Of a stretch of DNA of 64,000 nucleotides, positions 19,034 through 28,780 are shown piece by piece. This DNA is from an uncultured Prochlorococcus sp. (lineage in GTDB: Bacteria; Cyanobacteriota; Cyanobacteriia; PCC-6307; Cyanobiaceae), in the NCBI GenBank assembly GCA_902589115.1, contig CACIRS010000001.1, positions 62,001-126,000 on the forward strand, in the 5' to 3' direction. A program made the translations under genes and the position numbers. The notes beneath the pieces were generated by a model, which had not been told where the DNA came from, did no database searches, and was given only the letters and a program-made list of their open reading frames with translations. Position 1 is the first letter of the stretch. Every line of letters begins with the position of its first letter.

Positions 19034-19837
19034 TTATTTTCTACCTCCAACAATTACTGGAGGAACACCTCCTTTAGAACCAGGAAGTGAAGGAACAACT
19101 TGGGTTTGCCCATCCCATTTATCTAAAAATAGTTTAAAGAGAACCTGATCATCTAAGCTCCTTGTAAGGGTTTCATATCTAATTGCTTCTTGTTCAGCAA
19201 TCTTAACCTCAGTTTGAGCTCTAAGAAGTTGTTGTTCTGCTATTTGCTTTTGCTCAATAGCAGCTCTATATTCCTCAGCTATTTCCAAACCAGTTAAATC
19301 AAGACCTCTAACATCTACATAATCAAATTTTTCAAGCTCTTCAGCTACTGTTTGTTCCACAAGTTCAGAAATATCACTCCATTTACTAGCTATAGTTACC
19401 AACTCATACTGAGAAAAAACAGATTTCAAAGCTTTAAGCAAAGAAGGTTGAATAATACGTGGATAAACATCTCTATCATTTGTGGCAATAGTGCTGTATA
19501 ACCTGCCAGCTTCAGTTGGTCTTACTGCATATTTTACAGTTGCTGTTGCCTGTATAACTTGCAAATCCTTGGTAAGAGTTTCAAACTTTTCTGGTCGTAC
19601 TTGTGTCCGAACATCAAAAGGGAAAACAGCTTGTATGAAAGGTATTTTGAAATTAAGTCCTGGCCTTCGTGAACCTCCACTAACCTTTCCGAGAGTAGTG
19701 ACAACTGAAACTTGGCCTGCTGGGACTATGAACAAAGACTGCGTAAGAATCACAAAGCCGGTAAACGAAAGCGCTAGCAAAAGAGTGGCGGCTCCACCAC
19801 TACCGTTTGGAGTTACATTGCGAAAAGGAGTTGTCAT
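19034..19837 (-). CDS. Prohibitin / SPFH (band 7) family membrane protein
   Basis: A 267-residue protein with one N-terminal membrane helix (about residues 14-38). An SPFH domain follows (VPAGQVSVVTTLGKV onwards) and then a helical coiled region (EQKQIAEQQLLRAQTEV) ending near the C-terminus. The closest resemblance is to prohibitins, which form ring complexes in the membrane and modulate proteases such as FtsH. Cyanobacterial members sit in thylakoid or plasma membranes; the role here is inferred. It is convergent with hemL and no protease gene is adjacent. Confidence 0.9.
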   Translation of the reverse strand: MTTPFRNVTPNGSGGAATLLLALSFTGFVILTQSLFIVPAGQVSVVTTLGKVSGGSRRPGLNFKIPFIQAVFPFDVRTQVRPEKFETLTKDLQVIQATATVKYAVRPTEAGRLYSTIATNDRDVYPRIIQPSLLKALKSVFSQYELVTIASKWSDISELVEQTVAEELEKFDYVDVRGLDLTGLEIAEEYRAAIEQKQIAEQQLLRAQTEVKIAEQEAIRYETLTRSLDDQVLFKLFLDKWDGQTQVVPSLPGSKGGVPPVIVGGRK

Positions 19838-20041
19838 AGAACTTCTATCTACTTATTAGATTTTATTAGAATATTATTTATTTAGTGGTCTTCCGAAAGG
19901 TATTCAGGAATTCAACACCATTAAATAGTCAAATCCAACGAGACCACAACTTACAAGAATACAAAGGAATCAAAACCACGATAAGGGAAAATTTATATCA
20001 ATGAGATTGTTCCACTGTTTAAGATTATACTATCTAATATT

Positions 20042-20251
20042 TTACCTGGCTATTCTTAATTTTGAAGAAGAAAGCACACAAAGATAGAGCTCTTCATCTA
20101 TTTCTCTAATATCATACTCACTAGGTTTAAATCCATGCTTGTAATCATGTACAACTACCCAACAAACTTTCTCTATATCTTGAGAGTTTTGCTCAATACT
20201 CTCTAATACCTTATCAGTAAGAGTATTAATTAGTTCTGATGAATAACCCAT
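20042..20251 (-). CDS. Small hypothetical protein
   Basis: A 69-residue acidic product starting MGYSSELINTLTDKVLESI with a helical first half and a beta-rich second half (KVCWVVVHDYKHGF, EELYLCVLSSS). There is no membrane segment. The start is ATG at 20251, 33 bp after the yajQ stop on the same strand, so cotranscription is likely. I do not recognise a family. Position and balanced composition support a real gene. Confidence 0.6.
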   Translation of the reverse strand: MGYSSELINTLTDKVLESIEQNSQDIEKVCWVVVHDYKHGFKPSEYDIREIDEELYLCVLSSSKLRIAR

Positions 20252-20284
20252 ATTTAATGCAATTTCAAGAATCTTTCTTTTTTA

Positions 20285-20782
20285 CTATCTATAATTTTCA
20301 AATTGCAATGGGGCCTCGATATCCCTTTCTTCATCTCTTAAAAAAGAGATTACAGATTGAAGATCATTTTTATTTTTACCACTAACTCTTAGACTTTCAC
20401 CCTGTATTGAAACATTTATTTTCTTATATTCATCTCTTATTAACTTGCTAATTTTTTTTGCCAATTCCTGACTTAATCCCTTTCTTAGATTGACTCTTTG
20501 AGTAACACGATTACCGCTAGAAACTTCATAAGACTGAAAATCAAAAATCTTTAGAGACAGTTTCCTCTTCGTAGCTTTCTGCCTTAATATGTCTTCTATT
20601 GCTTGAAGAGTCATTTCACTAGAAGAAGTGATAACAACTGCCGAATCCTCAATATCTATCTGGGTATTCGAATCTTTGAGATCATATCGCTGACTAATTT
20701 CCCTTCGCAATTGGTCAATTGCATTAATCAACTCCTGACGGTCAAAATCAGAAACAACGTCGAAAGAATAATTTTCTGCCAT
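20285..20782 (-). CDS. yajQ: YajQ-family nucleotide-binding protein (UPF0234)
   Basis: A 165-residue protein with the family start SFDVVSDFDRQELINAIDQL, the RYDLKD block and the KKISKLIRDEYKKINVSIQG region. The fold has two ferredoxin-like halves. Members bind nucleotides and RNA; some bind cyclic di-GMP, and a general cellular role is not settled. The start is ATG at 20782. A small hypothetical gene follows after 33 bp. Confidence 0.93.
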   Translation of the reverse strand: MAENYSFDVVSDFDRQELINAIDQLRREISQRYDLKDSNTQIDIEDSAVVITSSSEMTLQAIEDILRQKATKRKLSLKIFDFQSYEVSSGNRVTQRVNLRKGLSQELAKKISKLIRDEYKKINVSIQGESLRVSGKNKNDLQSVISFLRDEERDIEAPLQFENYR

Positions 20783-20927
20783 TTAAATGAGGTCAATAGA
20801 GAATGTGTGAATAATTATCAAGCTATTTCTAAAACTGCTATAAGGAGAATCAAACATAAGACTAGCCAATAAAACTTAGTTTAAGAAAATAGTATTTATA
20901 TTATAACTTTAAAAAGAATTTCGTAAA

Positions 20928-21440
20928 TCAATCAAAAAACAGCAGGCTTACCACTTTACCCATATCTTCTGCACTTCTACAGCTATTTAGCAAAGTCTCA
21001 CTGTCATGGAATGCAAAACAAATTAGTTGGTCACATCTACTAATGATTTCTTGATTACATAAGCTGCTAGCCATAGGTAAAGGTAAATCATCATTATCTA
21101 TTTTCTCGATCAAATGCATGACCTGATCAAGCTGTTGTCTAATTTCAGGCACTTGTCTATTAAGACTCTGAGGAAGCAATACAGTTAATAGAGAAGGATC
21201 TACCTCTAAAACACCTCTAATAACAGCAGCATTAACACCTTGAGAGCCAGAAGTAATCAAAGAATGGCCTTCTTGAGCGAGAGATCTCGCGATTAATTCA
21301 ACAAGATGTATTGCTACTACAGGTACATGCCGACTACCCAAAAAAGCTATGCGCCTTTTCCCTTTATCCTGCAAAAGAGCTAATTCTTGTGCAAGTGTGT
21401 CTACTCGTCCCATAGCAGGGAGATCCAAGGAATTACTCAA
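20928..21440 (-). CDS. DprA/LOG-like Rossmann-fold protein
   Basis: The 170-residue product contains RRIAFLGSRHVP (about 29-40), AQEGHSLITSGSQGVNAAVIRG (about 54-75) and LTVLLPQSLNRQ. That is the nucleotide-binding pattern of DNA-processing protein A and lysine-decarboxylase-like (LOG) proteins. It is shorter than DprA and lacks its flanking domains, so it is a stand-alone relative conserved in cyanobacteria. The start is a TTG at 21440; an ATG at 21413 would remove nine residues. It is 51 bp after the BioD/DRTGG gene, suggesting one transcript. The substrate is unknown. Confidence 0.75.
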   Translation of the reverse strand: MSNSLDLPAMGRVDTLAQELALLQDKGKRRIAFLGSRHVPVVAIHLVELIARSLAQEGHSLITSGSQGVNAAVIRGVLEVDPSLLTVLLPQSLNRQVPEIRQQLDQVMHLIEKIDNDDLPLPMASSLCNQEIISRCDQLICFAFHDSETLLNSCRSAEDMGKVVSLLFFD

Positions 21441-21491
21441 GGAGACTCGCCCAAAAACCTAATTTGAAAGTAGCAGTGCATTCGATTTATT

Positions 21492-22580
21492 TCAGCTCAG
21501 CTCAAGAGATCTGTAAATACGGGCTAAATCACAATGTTCCTGAACTATTCGAAAAGCATAGGTAGCTTTTACAGTTTCATTCAATCTGACATGTCCAAAT
21601 GCATGCTCTATCACTTCTACAGTCGAGAGTGTGTCGTGATCGACCTTTAACAAGGGAACTTCTAGCTCTTCAGCTCTATTGACTAATTGAGGGAGTGGTT
21701 CACTAACTCCAGTGAGAATCAAACACTGAGTGGATGCTTCTAAAGCAGCCAGCTGTATATCAGTTCTATCTGCTCCAGTAACTACTGCCATATTTCTTCT
21801 CTTTCGAAAAAATTCCATTGCTGAATTTACATTCATTGCACCGATACTTAAAGTTTCTACCAATAACTCAAGCCTCTCTGAAGAACAAAGAACTTTTGCT
21901 TCTAAGCGCCTTACTAATTCACCCACGGTGACACTTCGAAGCAAAGGAGATCGAGGCATAACACCAAAAACCTCAATTCCTAATTGCATCAAAGAAGGTA
22001 AAACTGTCCTCCTTAAATTATCAATCTCGTCTGGGTTAACTGCATTCAAAACAATTCCTTTCAGATGCTCACCTAACTGATTTTTTGCTGCCAATAAGGA
22101 ATCGACACTGCAACTATCTTGCCAAGACTGAACAATTAGGACTTGCGCATCTAGTTCCCTTGCCATTTGAGGCAAACTTAATCCATATAACAATCCTTCA
22201 TGCAAACTTCCTGCTGCCTCAAGGATTGTTATGCCATCAAAAGGTTCTTGTAACTGTTTTCTTAATTGTTGAAAGCCTTTACCTACATCAAGCTGACTTT
22301 TTGCGAGTCTTTCATCTGCTATAGACGCGTTTAAAAGGTTTATTGATGGGATTAGTTGGTAATCCTTTAATCCAAGGGTAGTCCCAACAAAACGAACATC
22401 ATCATCAATTAAAGGGCTTGGCAAAACATTAGATCCAACTTCCATATCAAGACTGGTCGCTAAAGGCTTTCCAAAACGAATATTTTTGTTCTTTGATATC
22501 AAATTCCTTGCAATGCCAAGGATAAAAGCAGATTTACCGCTAAATGGCTCACAAGAGCCGATCATTAAGGTCCTACCCAT
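21492..22580 (-). CDS. BioD-like P-loop protein with DRTGG domain
   Basis: A 362-residue protein. The N-terminal ~210 residues are a dethiobiotin-synthetase-type P-loop domain (GSCEPFSGKSAFI, residues 8-20; ITILEAAGSLHEGL; LKGIVLNAVNPDE). The C-terminal part is a DRTGG domain (VTGADRTDIQLAALEA near 270, LILTGVSEP). The same pair forms the N-terminus of some phosphotransacetylases, but the acyltransferase domain is absent. DRTGG domains bind nucleotides, so a regulatory role is likely. It is divergent from the SDR gene and precedes the DprA-like gene. Confidence 0.8.
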   Translation of the reverse strand: MGRTLMIGSCEPFSGKSAFILGIARNLISKNKNIRFGKPLATSLDMEVGSNVLPSPLIDDDVRFVGTTLGLKDYQLIPSINLLNASIADERLAKSQLDVGKGFQQLRKQLQEPFDGITILEAAGSLHEGLLYGLSLPQMARELDAQVLIVQSWQDSCSVDSLLAAKNQLGEHLKGIVLNAVNPDEIDNLRRTVLPSLMQLGIEVFGVMPRSPLLRSVTVGELVRRLEAKVLCSSERLELLVETLSIGAMNVNSAMEFFRKRRNMAVVTGADRTDIQLAALEASTQCLILTGVSEPLPQLVNRAEELEVPLLKVDHDTLSTVEVIEHAFGHVRLNETVKATYAFRIVQEHCDLARIYRSLELS

Positions 22581-22793
22581 GATCGGACACCTAATTAAAA
22601 ACTATACTAATTTATTCATAACATAAATCTGCTTCTAAAGGTATTAGAAAATCTTAAAATCCTCTTAGAAAATATTCGATATTTTGACTAAGCAAGCTTT
22701 TAGAATATTTGCAATGTATTTCAGGATTTGAATTAAATACATAAATGAATTTGATCAAATCATTCTAAGAATGCAAGAATCCAAAAAAAAGCT

Positions 22794-23513
22794 ATGAACA
22801 GATGGGCTAATTGCCGAATAGGCATAACTGGAGCAGGTGGGACTCTAGGAAGAGCATTATCTAAAAAATTTCGAGAAAAAGATTCTTATGTAATTGGTTT
22901 TACCCATAGAGATATTAAATCCCTATCAAATGAAAAGCATGGGCCACATAAATGGATTCAATGGGAATGTGGAAACGAACTTTTAATAAAGAATGAGCTA
23001 GAGCAGTTAGATATTCTGATCTTGAATCATGGAATAAACCCAAAAGGAAGACAAACAAAAAAAGATATTGATTCAGCCATTGAAATCAATGCATTGAGCA
23101 GCTGGCGTTTAATAAAGATATTCGAGGAGATTGCAACTAATAAAGAAGAGTCTTCCGGGAATATAGAACTTTGGGTAAATACATCCGAAGCTGAAATTCA
23201 ACCTGCATTAAGCCCTACATATGAACTAAGCAAAAGGCTTATTGGTCAATTAGTTAGTTTTAGGCAACTAAAAATGAATGAACAACTTGCAGGGAAACTT
23301 GTCATAAGAAAACTTGTCCTTGGTCCTTTCAAATCTAATTTAAATCCAATTGGAATTATGAATGCCGAATCAGTTGCTAGCAATATATTAAAAATGGCCG
23401 AAAAAAATATTAATTTAATAATAATTTCACCGAACCCTATTACATATATAATTATGCCTTTAGTGGAATTTTATAGAAGAATTTATTTCAACCTAACGAA
23501 AAAACTAAGTTAG
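22794..23513 (+). CDS. Short-chain dehydrogenase/reductase, divergent
   Basis: A 239-residue protein with the dinucleotide-binding motif GITGAGGTLGRAL (residues 9-21), ILNHGINPKG in place of the usual NNAG, and a catalytic YELSKR (Tyr-x-x-x-Lys) near residue 143. The last ~30 residues are hydrophobic then basic (IISPNPITYIIMPLVEFYRR), suggesting membrane association. The substrate is unknown. It differs from the typical FabG at 45221-45973 in having the altered Asn loop and the tail. It is convergent with map, with 23 bp between the stops. Confidence 0.8.
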   Translation: MNRWANCRIGITGAGGTLGRALSKKFREKDSYVIGFTHRDIKSLSNEKHGPHKWIQWECGNELLIKNELEQLDILILNHGINPKGRQTKKDIDSAIEINALSSWRLIKIFEEIATNKEESSGNIELWVNTSEAEIQPALSPTYELSKRLIGQLVSFRQLKMNEQLAGKLVIRKLVLGPFKSNLNPIGIMNAESVASNILKMAEKNINLIIISPNPITYIIMPLVEFYRRIYFNLTKKLS

Positions 23514-23536
23514 AAATTTAATTCTTATTGAAGAGA

Positions 23537-24376
23537 TCAATCCCCTCGGTCTGTAAGGATTTCATACCCATCATTAGTTACAAGGATTGTATGTTCCCAT
23601 TGTGCCGAAAGAGATCCATCTCTTGTAACCACAGTCCAGCGATCTGCAAGTGTTCTACACCCTTTACTACCTGCATTCAAAATAGGTTCAACAGCAAGAG
23701 TCATTCCTGGTCTTAATGTGACATTTGGCAAGTCATCTGTACGAAAATTAAAGACTGAGGGTTCTTCATGGAGATTTCTTCCTACACCATGACCCGTGTA
23801 ATCCTCAACAACACTAAAGCCATTAGCTTTAACATGATCTTCTATTGCTCCAGCTAAATCTAGAAGAGTATTTTTAGGCCTTATCTGTGAAATACCAGCC
23901 ATCAAGGCTTCTAATGCCACTCGGCTCAAATCTTTGGCTTGAGTAGGAACTTCTCCAACACAAATTGTTATGCAACTATCGCCATGATATCCATCAAAAT
24001 AAGCTCCAGTATCCACCTTTAGTAAATCACCTTGCTGTATTACGCGCTTAGCACTTGGTATGCCATGAACCACTTCATTATTAATACTTGCACAAATACT
24101 CGCAGGGAAACCGTGATAACCCTTAAAGCTTGGCACAGCACCCATTTCTCGAATTCGTCTCTCAGCAAATTCGTCAATATCTAATGTTGTTAATCCTGGT
24201 TCAACCATTGAATTTATTTCTCTAAGCACTGTCGCAACTATTTTGCTCGCACTTTTCATTATTTTAATTTCTCTAGCAGATTTAATTTCAACACCTCGTC
24301 GCTGCTGAATTCGAGGCCCAGTGGCAGCAACACGAGCTGCTGAAGTAGAAGCAAGTAAATCAGAGAAGAGTTTCAT
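23537..24376 (-). CDS. map: Methionine aminopeptidase, type I
   Basis: It removes the initiator methionine from nascent proteins. Metal ligands are visible in [19 protein letters not shown] (two Asp), [15 protein letters not shown] (His), [10 protein letters not shown] (Glu) and QWEHTILVT (Glu). The product is 279 residues, including an N-terminal extension of about 30 residues ([18 protein letters not shown]) before the [11 protein letters not shown] start of the family domain. Start ATG at 24376. Confidence 0.95.
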   Translation of the reverse strand: MKLFSDLLASTSAARVAATGPRIQQRRGVEIKSAREIKIMKSASKIVATVLREINSMVEPGLTTLDIDEFAERRIREMGAVPSFKGYHGFPASICASINNEVVHGIPSAKRVIQQGDLLKVDTGAYFDGYHGDSCITICVGEVPTQAKDLSRVALEALMAGISQIRPKNTLLDLAGAIEDHVKANGFSVVEDYTGHGVGRNLHEEPSVFNFRTDDLPNVTLRPGMTLAVEPILNAGSKGCRTLADRWTVVTRDGSLSAQWEHTILVTNDGYEILTDRGD

Positions 24377-24806
24377 AGTTCAAAAAATTTCAATAACGTT
24401 CTTCAAAGATGTCTTTGTTTAGAAAGACTAGTTAGAGCATCAACTAGCAAAAGGTATCAACCGGCAAACCTCCCTCTGTTGGATTAGTAATTTAAGTATG
24501 CTTGCCAAATCCTTTTATGACTATGAGTATGAGTAATTCTTTAATATCGTAATGCAAATAAGTTCTCATTTATTAAGGATGTATTAAGCATTATTTACTC
24601 GGCCAATACAAACGCAGAGCTGCTTTTTCTAAATTATCTCTATTTAAAAAGTTGTAAACCTCCAAGAATTTATCGATAAATTCCTTGAAATAAAATTCTC
24701 TATTTGATTTCAAGAATCCTTTAGAAGCTTGTTCTGAAGAACAAATTTAGAGAACAAAAAGCCAAAAAATCTCAATTCTGGATTAACGAGCAGTTACAAT
24801 GCTTCT
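24377..24806. other. Divergent intergenic region between map and rplS
   Basis: A 430-bp AT-rich region that should hold promoters for map (leftward) and the rplS-tRNA block (rightward). The minus strand has a 40-codon TTG-started frame at 24591-24713, discussed separately. I saw no stable hairpin or RNA gene. Confidence 0.4.
24591..24713 (-). CDS. Doubtful small ORF (40 aa)
   Basis: A frame ending in TAA at 24591 could start at TTG 24713, preceded by AAGGA at short spacing. It encodes a charged, helical peptide ending in LEKAALRLYWPSK. The frame is open further upstream to about 24747 but has no ATG. Amino-acid composition looks protein-like, which is why it is listed, but a chance frame is quite possible. 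Confidence 0.22.
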   Translation of the reverse strand: MKSNREFYFKEFIDKFLEVYNFLNRDNLEKAALRLYWPSK

Positions 24807-24830
24807 TTGGCTAATCAACCCGGAGCTGGG

Positions 24831-25325
24831 ATGGCTACTGACTCTAAAGACAACTCTATAAGCGATGAGAGCACTCAGACAGTAAAAGAGAAGTCTCCTG
24901 AAAAGGAAACTACTGCTGAATCTTCGACAAAAGTCAAAACCCCAACCAAGGAGGCAAAAGTTCTCAGGTCAAGCCCTCATTCTTTAATAGAGCAGTTTGA
25001 AAAAGATCAACAAAAAAATGACCTCCCAGAGGTTTATGTAGGAGATACTGTGAGAGTAGGAGTAAGGATTAGCGAAGGGAATAAAGAAAGAGTGCAGCCT
25101 TATGAGGGAGTTGTTATCGCTAAAAGACATGGTGGTTTAAATGAGACAATTACCGTCCGTAGAATCTTTCAAGGAATAGGAGTAGAAAGGATTTTCATGC
25201 TTCATAGCCCTCAGGTTGCTTCCATAAAGGTTGAACGTCGCGGTAAAGTAAGAAGAGCGAAGCTTTTCTATCTGCGAGAGCGCGTTGGCAAGGCCACCCG
25301 TGTAAAGCAGCGCTTCGACCGCTGA
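24831..25325 (+). CDS. rplS: 50S ribosomal protein L19, with N-terminal extension
   Basis: L19 sits at the 30S-50S interface of the ribosome. The family domain spans the last ~115 residues: [71 protein letters not shown] and [17 protein letters not shown]. The first ~45 residues are a Ser/Thr/Lys/Glu-rich low-complexity leader not found in most bacteria. I chose ATG at 24831 (164 residues); a TTG at 24807 would add eight more. tRNA-Trp follows 66 bp later, so cotranscription is possible. Confidence 0.95.
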   Translation: MATDSKDNSISDESTQTVKEKSPEKETTAESSTKVKTPTKEAKVLRSSPHSLIEQFEKDQQKNDLPEVYVGDTVRVGVRISEGNKERVQPYEGVVIAKRHGGLNETITVRRIFQGIGVERIFMLHSPQVASIKVERRGKVRRAKLFYLRERVGKATRVKQRFDR

Positions 25326-25391
25326 GGTTTAAGCCTCCTCGTTCAACCCAAATGCTTTCGCATAAAGCGATTGCCCGCTGGTCTATAACAT

Positions 25392-25464
25392 GCGCCGTTA
25401 GTTCAGTTGGTAGAACGCAGGTCTCCAAAACCTGATGTCGGGGGTTCGAGTCCTCCACGGCGCG
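25392..25464 (+). tRNA. trnW: tRNA-Trp (anticodon CCA)
   Basis: The acceptor arms GCGCCGT (25392-25398) and ACGGCGC (25457-25463) pair fully, with a G discriminator at 25464. The anticodon loop in AGGTCTCCAAAACCT gives CCA for tryptophan. The T arm GGGGGTTCGAGTCCTCC is normal. CCA is not encoded. Confidence 0.97.
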
Positions 25465-25501
25465 TCAGATGACCCTTCTTGCACTTTCCTAAGTTTTCAT
25501 A

Positions 25502-25690
25502 ATGGAGTTGGATCTTCAACCTGGTGATGTCGTGAAGGTACTCGAGTCAGCAGCTCTCGGGTGGGTTCGTGCACGAGTCATACGAGTAAAATCTGGCGGC
25601 CGAGTTGTCGTCCAAAGTGACCAAGGCAGAGAATTTACTGCTCGAGGTAATCAGGTTAGGTTGATTGAGCCAGCAGGCTTCAGACCTTAA
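25502..25690 (+). CDS. Small SH3/KOW-like hypothetical protein
   Basis: A 62-residue protein with an all-beta pattern (LQPGDVVKVLES, GWVRARVIRVKSGGRVVVQS, FTARGNQVRLIEP). It looks like a single SH3-type barrel such as KOW domains or the small NDH-1 subunit NdhS, but I see no decisive match. It has no cysteines and no membrane segment. ATG at 25502 follows tRNA-Trp by 37 bp. Proximity to a ribosomal-protein gene hints at RNA or ribosome binding; that is inference. Confidence 0.75.
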   Translation: MELDLQPGDVVKVLESAALGWVRARVIRVKSGGRVVVQSDQGREFTARGNQVRLIEPAGFRP

Positions 25691-26032
25691 ATTTTCAAAC
25701 AAATCTAAATTCTTGTTTTTCCAAGTCATTAAAGCTGACTCGAAAAACTGAGGATAAAGGAACTTGGTGAATGGAAATATTATTTTCCTTCTCAAAGAAT
25801 ATTTTTATCAGGGGATCTAAATATCCCATTAAAAAATCCCCAGAATTATTTCATTCAGAAACTTTACTGATAGGGGCAAACTTGTTTTTTGACTGCACGA
25901 ACTGACAATTCCAAATATATTCTCTCAAGCATTCAAGTTGACGTGAGGCAGGGCTGAGGTTGATACTTCATTCGTTGCTAAGTTAAACCAGGTCATAAGT
26001 ATCTGGTTATCAACTAGAACCCAACAAGACCT
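25691..26032. other. Intergenic region upstream of tRNA-Asp
   Basis: About 340 bp between the SH3-like gene and tRNA-Asp. It presumably holds the promoter for the tRNA-Asp/gltX unit. I see no supportable gene; antisense frames here run through the tRNA and are spurious. Confidence 0.35.
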
Positions 26033-26106
26033 GGGACCGTAGTTCAATTGGTTAGAGCACCGCCCTGTCACGGCGGAAGTTGCGGGTTCGAACCCCGTCG
26101 GTCCCG
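26033..26106 (+). tRNA. trnD: tRNA-Asp (anticodon GTC)
   Basis: The acceptor arms GGGACCG (26033-26039) and CGGTCCC (26099-26105) are complementary, with discriminator G at 26106. The anticodon stem-loop CCGCCCTGTCACGGCGG gives GTC for aspartate. The T arm GCGGGTTCGAACCCCGT is canonical. gltX begins only 22 bp downstream. Confidence 0.97.
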
Positions 26107-26128
26107 TTATCCAATTTCGACTAAAACC

Positions 26129-27559
26129 TTGAAGGTACGTGTCAGGCTTGCTCCTAGTCCAACAGGTACCCTTCATATAGGAACGGCGAGAACAGCACTT
26201 TTCAATTGGCTTTTTGCTAAACATGAGCAAGGTGAGTTCCTAATCCGAATTGAAGATACGGATAAGGAAAGGTCTAAACCTCAATTTTCTGAAGACATCC
26301 TTGAAGGTTTGAAGTGGCTAGGAATTGAATGTAATGAAAAACCTGTAATACAGAGTGAAAGGATCAATGCCCATAAAGAAGCTATCAAATCATTAATAGA
26401 CGAAGGATTTGCTTATCGCTGCTATGTAACTGATCAAGAACTTGAAGAAATGCGCAAAAAGCAAAAGGACCAAGGATTAGCGCCCCGCTATGATAATAGG
26501 CATAGATATCTTTCAAAAGAAGCAGAAAACAAACTTCAAAAAGAAGGCAAAGAGTGCGTTATTAGATTTAAGATAGAAGATGAAGCCTTTATAAATTGGA
26601 ATGACTTAATTCGAGGTCCAATGAATTGGAAAGGATCAGATCTAGGTGGGGATATGGTGATTGCCAGAAGAGCACCATCAAATGAAATAGGTGATCCTCT
26701 ATATAACTTAGTTGTAGTAATTGATGATTCATTTATGGAAATAACGCATGTAATAAGAGGAGAAGATCATATATCTAATACTGCCAAACAGATCTTAGTT
26801 TATCAAGCATTAGATAAAGCTCTGCCAAAATTTGCGCATACTCCTTTAATACTTAATGCTGAAGGTAAAAAACTATCTAAAAGAGATGGTGTTACATCAG
26901 TAATAGATTTCAGATCAATGGGCTATACACCTCAGGCTTTAGCAAATTATATGGCTCTATTAGGATGGTCACCTCCTGAAGATCTTGGCGAATTATTTAC
27001 GATCAATCAAGCCGCCAAAATATTTAATTTTGATCGTATAAATAAAGCAGGCGCAAAATTTGATTGGGACAAGCTTAAATGGATCAACTCACAAGTTATC
27101 CACAATTTTTCTACTGAAGAGTTACTTGAATACTTAAAGCCTTTATGGATCGCAGAAGGCTGGCAGCTACATTCCCAAGAATGGAATCTTAAACTTGTAG
27201 AACTTATTCAACCATCATTAATCTTATTAAAAGATGGAATAAATCAAGGTCGCCCTTTCTTCCTTGAACCGAGTCTAAAAAGCGACGCAATTGAACAACT
27301 TGAAACCGAAGGAGCAAAAAATTCACTAAAAATCCTCATTTCAAATCTTGAAAAAACTCCGTGGGATGGATTTGAAATAAACCAAGCAAAAAAGCTAATT
27401 AACGAAACAGCCAATTCCTCAGGAGAAAAAAAAGGGTTAATCATGAAAAGTCTTAGAGCAGCTCTTCTAGGAGAAATGCAAGGACCAGATTTAATATCTA
27501 CATGGAGTTTATTGGCTCAAATCGGACAAGACAGGCAAAGAATTTTCAGAAGTATCTGA
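26129..27559 (+). CDS. gltX: Glutamyl-tRNA synthetase
   Basis: It charges tRNA-Glu, feeding both translation and, in cyanobacteria, the C5 tetrapyrrole pathway. The class I motifs are HIGT (near residue 13, in [19 protein letters not shown]) and KLSKR (about 252, in [14 protein letters not shown]). I place the start at TTG 26129, directly before [12 protein letters not shown]. This gives 476 residues; the longer open frame to the left runs through tRNA-Asp and cannot be coding. The 3' end overlaps the convergent antiporter gene by 51 bp. Confidence 0.96.
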   Translation: MKVRVRLAPSPTGTLHIGTARTALFNWLFAKHEQGEFLIRIEDTDKERSKPQFSEDILEGLKWLGIECNEKPVIQSERINAHKEAIKSLIDEGFAYRCYVTDQELEEMRKKQKDQGLAPRYDNRHRYLSKEAENKLQKEGKECVIRFKIEDEAFINWNDLIRGPMNWKGSDLGGDMVIARRAPSNEIGDPLYNLVVVIDDSFMEITHVIRGEDHISNTAKQILVYQALDKALPKFAHTPLILNAEGKKLSKRDGVTSVIDFRSMGYTPQALANYMALLGWSPPEDLGELFTINQAAKIFNFDRINKAGAKFDWDKLKWINSQVIHNFSTEELLEYLKPLWIAEGWQLHSQEWNLKLVELIQPSLILLKDGINQGRPFFLEPSLKSDAIEQLETEGAKNSLKILISNLEKTPWDGFEINQAKKLINETANSSGEKKGLIMKSLRAALLGEMQGPDLISTWSLLAQIGQDRQRIFRSI

Positions 27560-28780
27560 TAATTCTTTGCCTTCATTAGCAGTTGGCTCTGCAGCAAGTA
27601 ATCCCAATGCATCTGCCAAAGGCTTAGCTGTCAATCCTTGAATACCTACAGTCAGAAGGATTGTTAAAAATACCAGTCCCTGAAGTCTCCCGGCTCCAAG
27701 CACTCCAGCTTGCTCAAGGCGAATAGAAAATAGAGAAGCTACTGCCGCAGTAACTATTCCTCTAGGCGCCAACCAACCCAAGAAAAGTCTTTGTCTAATC
27801 TCTAAAGGAAGTCCTGTAGTAGCAAGGTAGACCGCTACTGGTCGAACAACCAACATCAAAACCAAGACACACGTTATCCCCCCCCAACCAAGAGGACTTA
27901 GCTCACGCCAAGAAACATCAGCAGCCAACAAAGGAAATAACATTGTTATCGCTAGCTGAGCAAGCTCTCTAATTAATTGATCTAATTGATTTGCTTCTGT
28001 CGCGGGTCTTCTTCCAACAACAAAGCCTGCAGCAACCGAAGCTGGTAATCCTGACTCAGGCAAAAGCCACTCTGAAGCACCGTACAAAAGGAAAAGTACG
28101 CCCAAAGTCAATTGCAATCTTAGTCCCAGTGAAGGGTCTGGTCTTACTCTCCTCAACCCTTCAGACAGTATCCAACCTGCAACAACACCGATCACAATGC
28201 CGCCGCCGAGTCGTGCAAAAAGGCCAAGGGCGACTTCTTTCCAACCATGTAAATCTCCTACTACTAGTTCCAGCAGCAACAAAGCCAGCACTGCACCTAT
28301 AGGCTCTAGGACAAGTCCTTCTGCCTCCAAAACATCTCCCAAAGGAGGGGCTAGCCTTATTTGCTGAACAAGTGGAGTTACAACCGTTGGTCCAGTAGCT
28401 AAAACTATTGCGCTATAAACAGCTGCTACTGACCAACCCAAACCAGCCAACCAGTGGGCAGCAAGAAGGCCAGCAGCCAAAGAAACTACAAGCCTTATTA
28501 GGGAAATCCTTAAGACAGTTGCTTTTATGGTGTCTCCAGGGAGACGAAGGTTTAGTCCTCCATCAAAAAGAACTAGGCTTACCAATAAGCCAACAATTGT
28601 TTCTAAACCAAGCCCAAGATCTAACGGCTCAACAAAACCGAATCCTGATCTTCCAATTAAAAGTCCTGACAGCAATAACAAAACAACTGCAGGAAGTCCT
28701 GAAAGTGCGGCAAGGAGCCTTGCGCCAGCACCAGCAAAAACTGTGATACCCCATAACAGGCCTAGCCGCTCAGGAGTCAT
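27509..28780 (-). CDS. Na+/H+ antiporter, CPA1 (NhaP-type) family
   Basis: A 423-residue membrane protein with about 12 hydrophobic segments, exchanging Na+ or K+ for H+ across the membrane. Family blocks include [31 protein letters not shown] (altered from the usual TDP motif), [20 protein letters not shown] and [20 protein letters not shown]. The last ~25 residues are a polar cytoplasmic tail, partly encoded antisense to the gltX end (51-bp overlap). The start is ATG 28780. Ion specificity cannot be read from the sequence. Confidence 0.88.
   Translation of the reverse strand: MTPERLGLLWGITVFAGAGARLLAALSGLPAVVLLLLSGLLIGRSGFGFVEPLDLGLGLETIVGLLVSLVLFDGGLNLRLPGDTIKATVLRISLIRLVVSLAAGLLAAHWLAGLGWSVAAVYSAIVLATGPTVVTPLVQQIRLAPPLGDVLEAEGLVLEPIGAVLALLLLELVVGDLHGWKEVALGLFARLGGGIVIGVVAGWILSEGLRRVRPDPSLGLRLQLTLGVLFLLYGASEWLLPESGLPASVAAGFVVGRRPATEANQLDQLIRELAQLAITMLFPLLAADVSWRELSPLGWGGITCVLVLMLVVRPVAVYLATTGLPLEIRQRLFLGWLAPRGIVTAAVASLFSIRLEQAGVLGAGRLQGLVFLTILLTVGIQGLTAKPLADALGLLAAEPTANEGKELSDTSENSLPVLSDLSQ

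Noticed and set aside
25195-25458. Minus-strand frame across rplS and tRNA-Trp
   Set aside because: It runs through a tRNA and a ribosomal-protein gene on the other strand.
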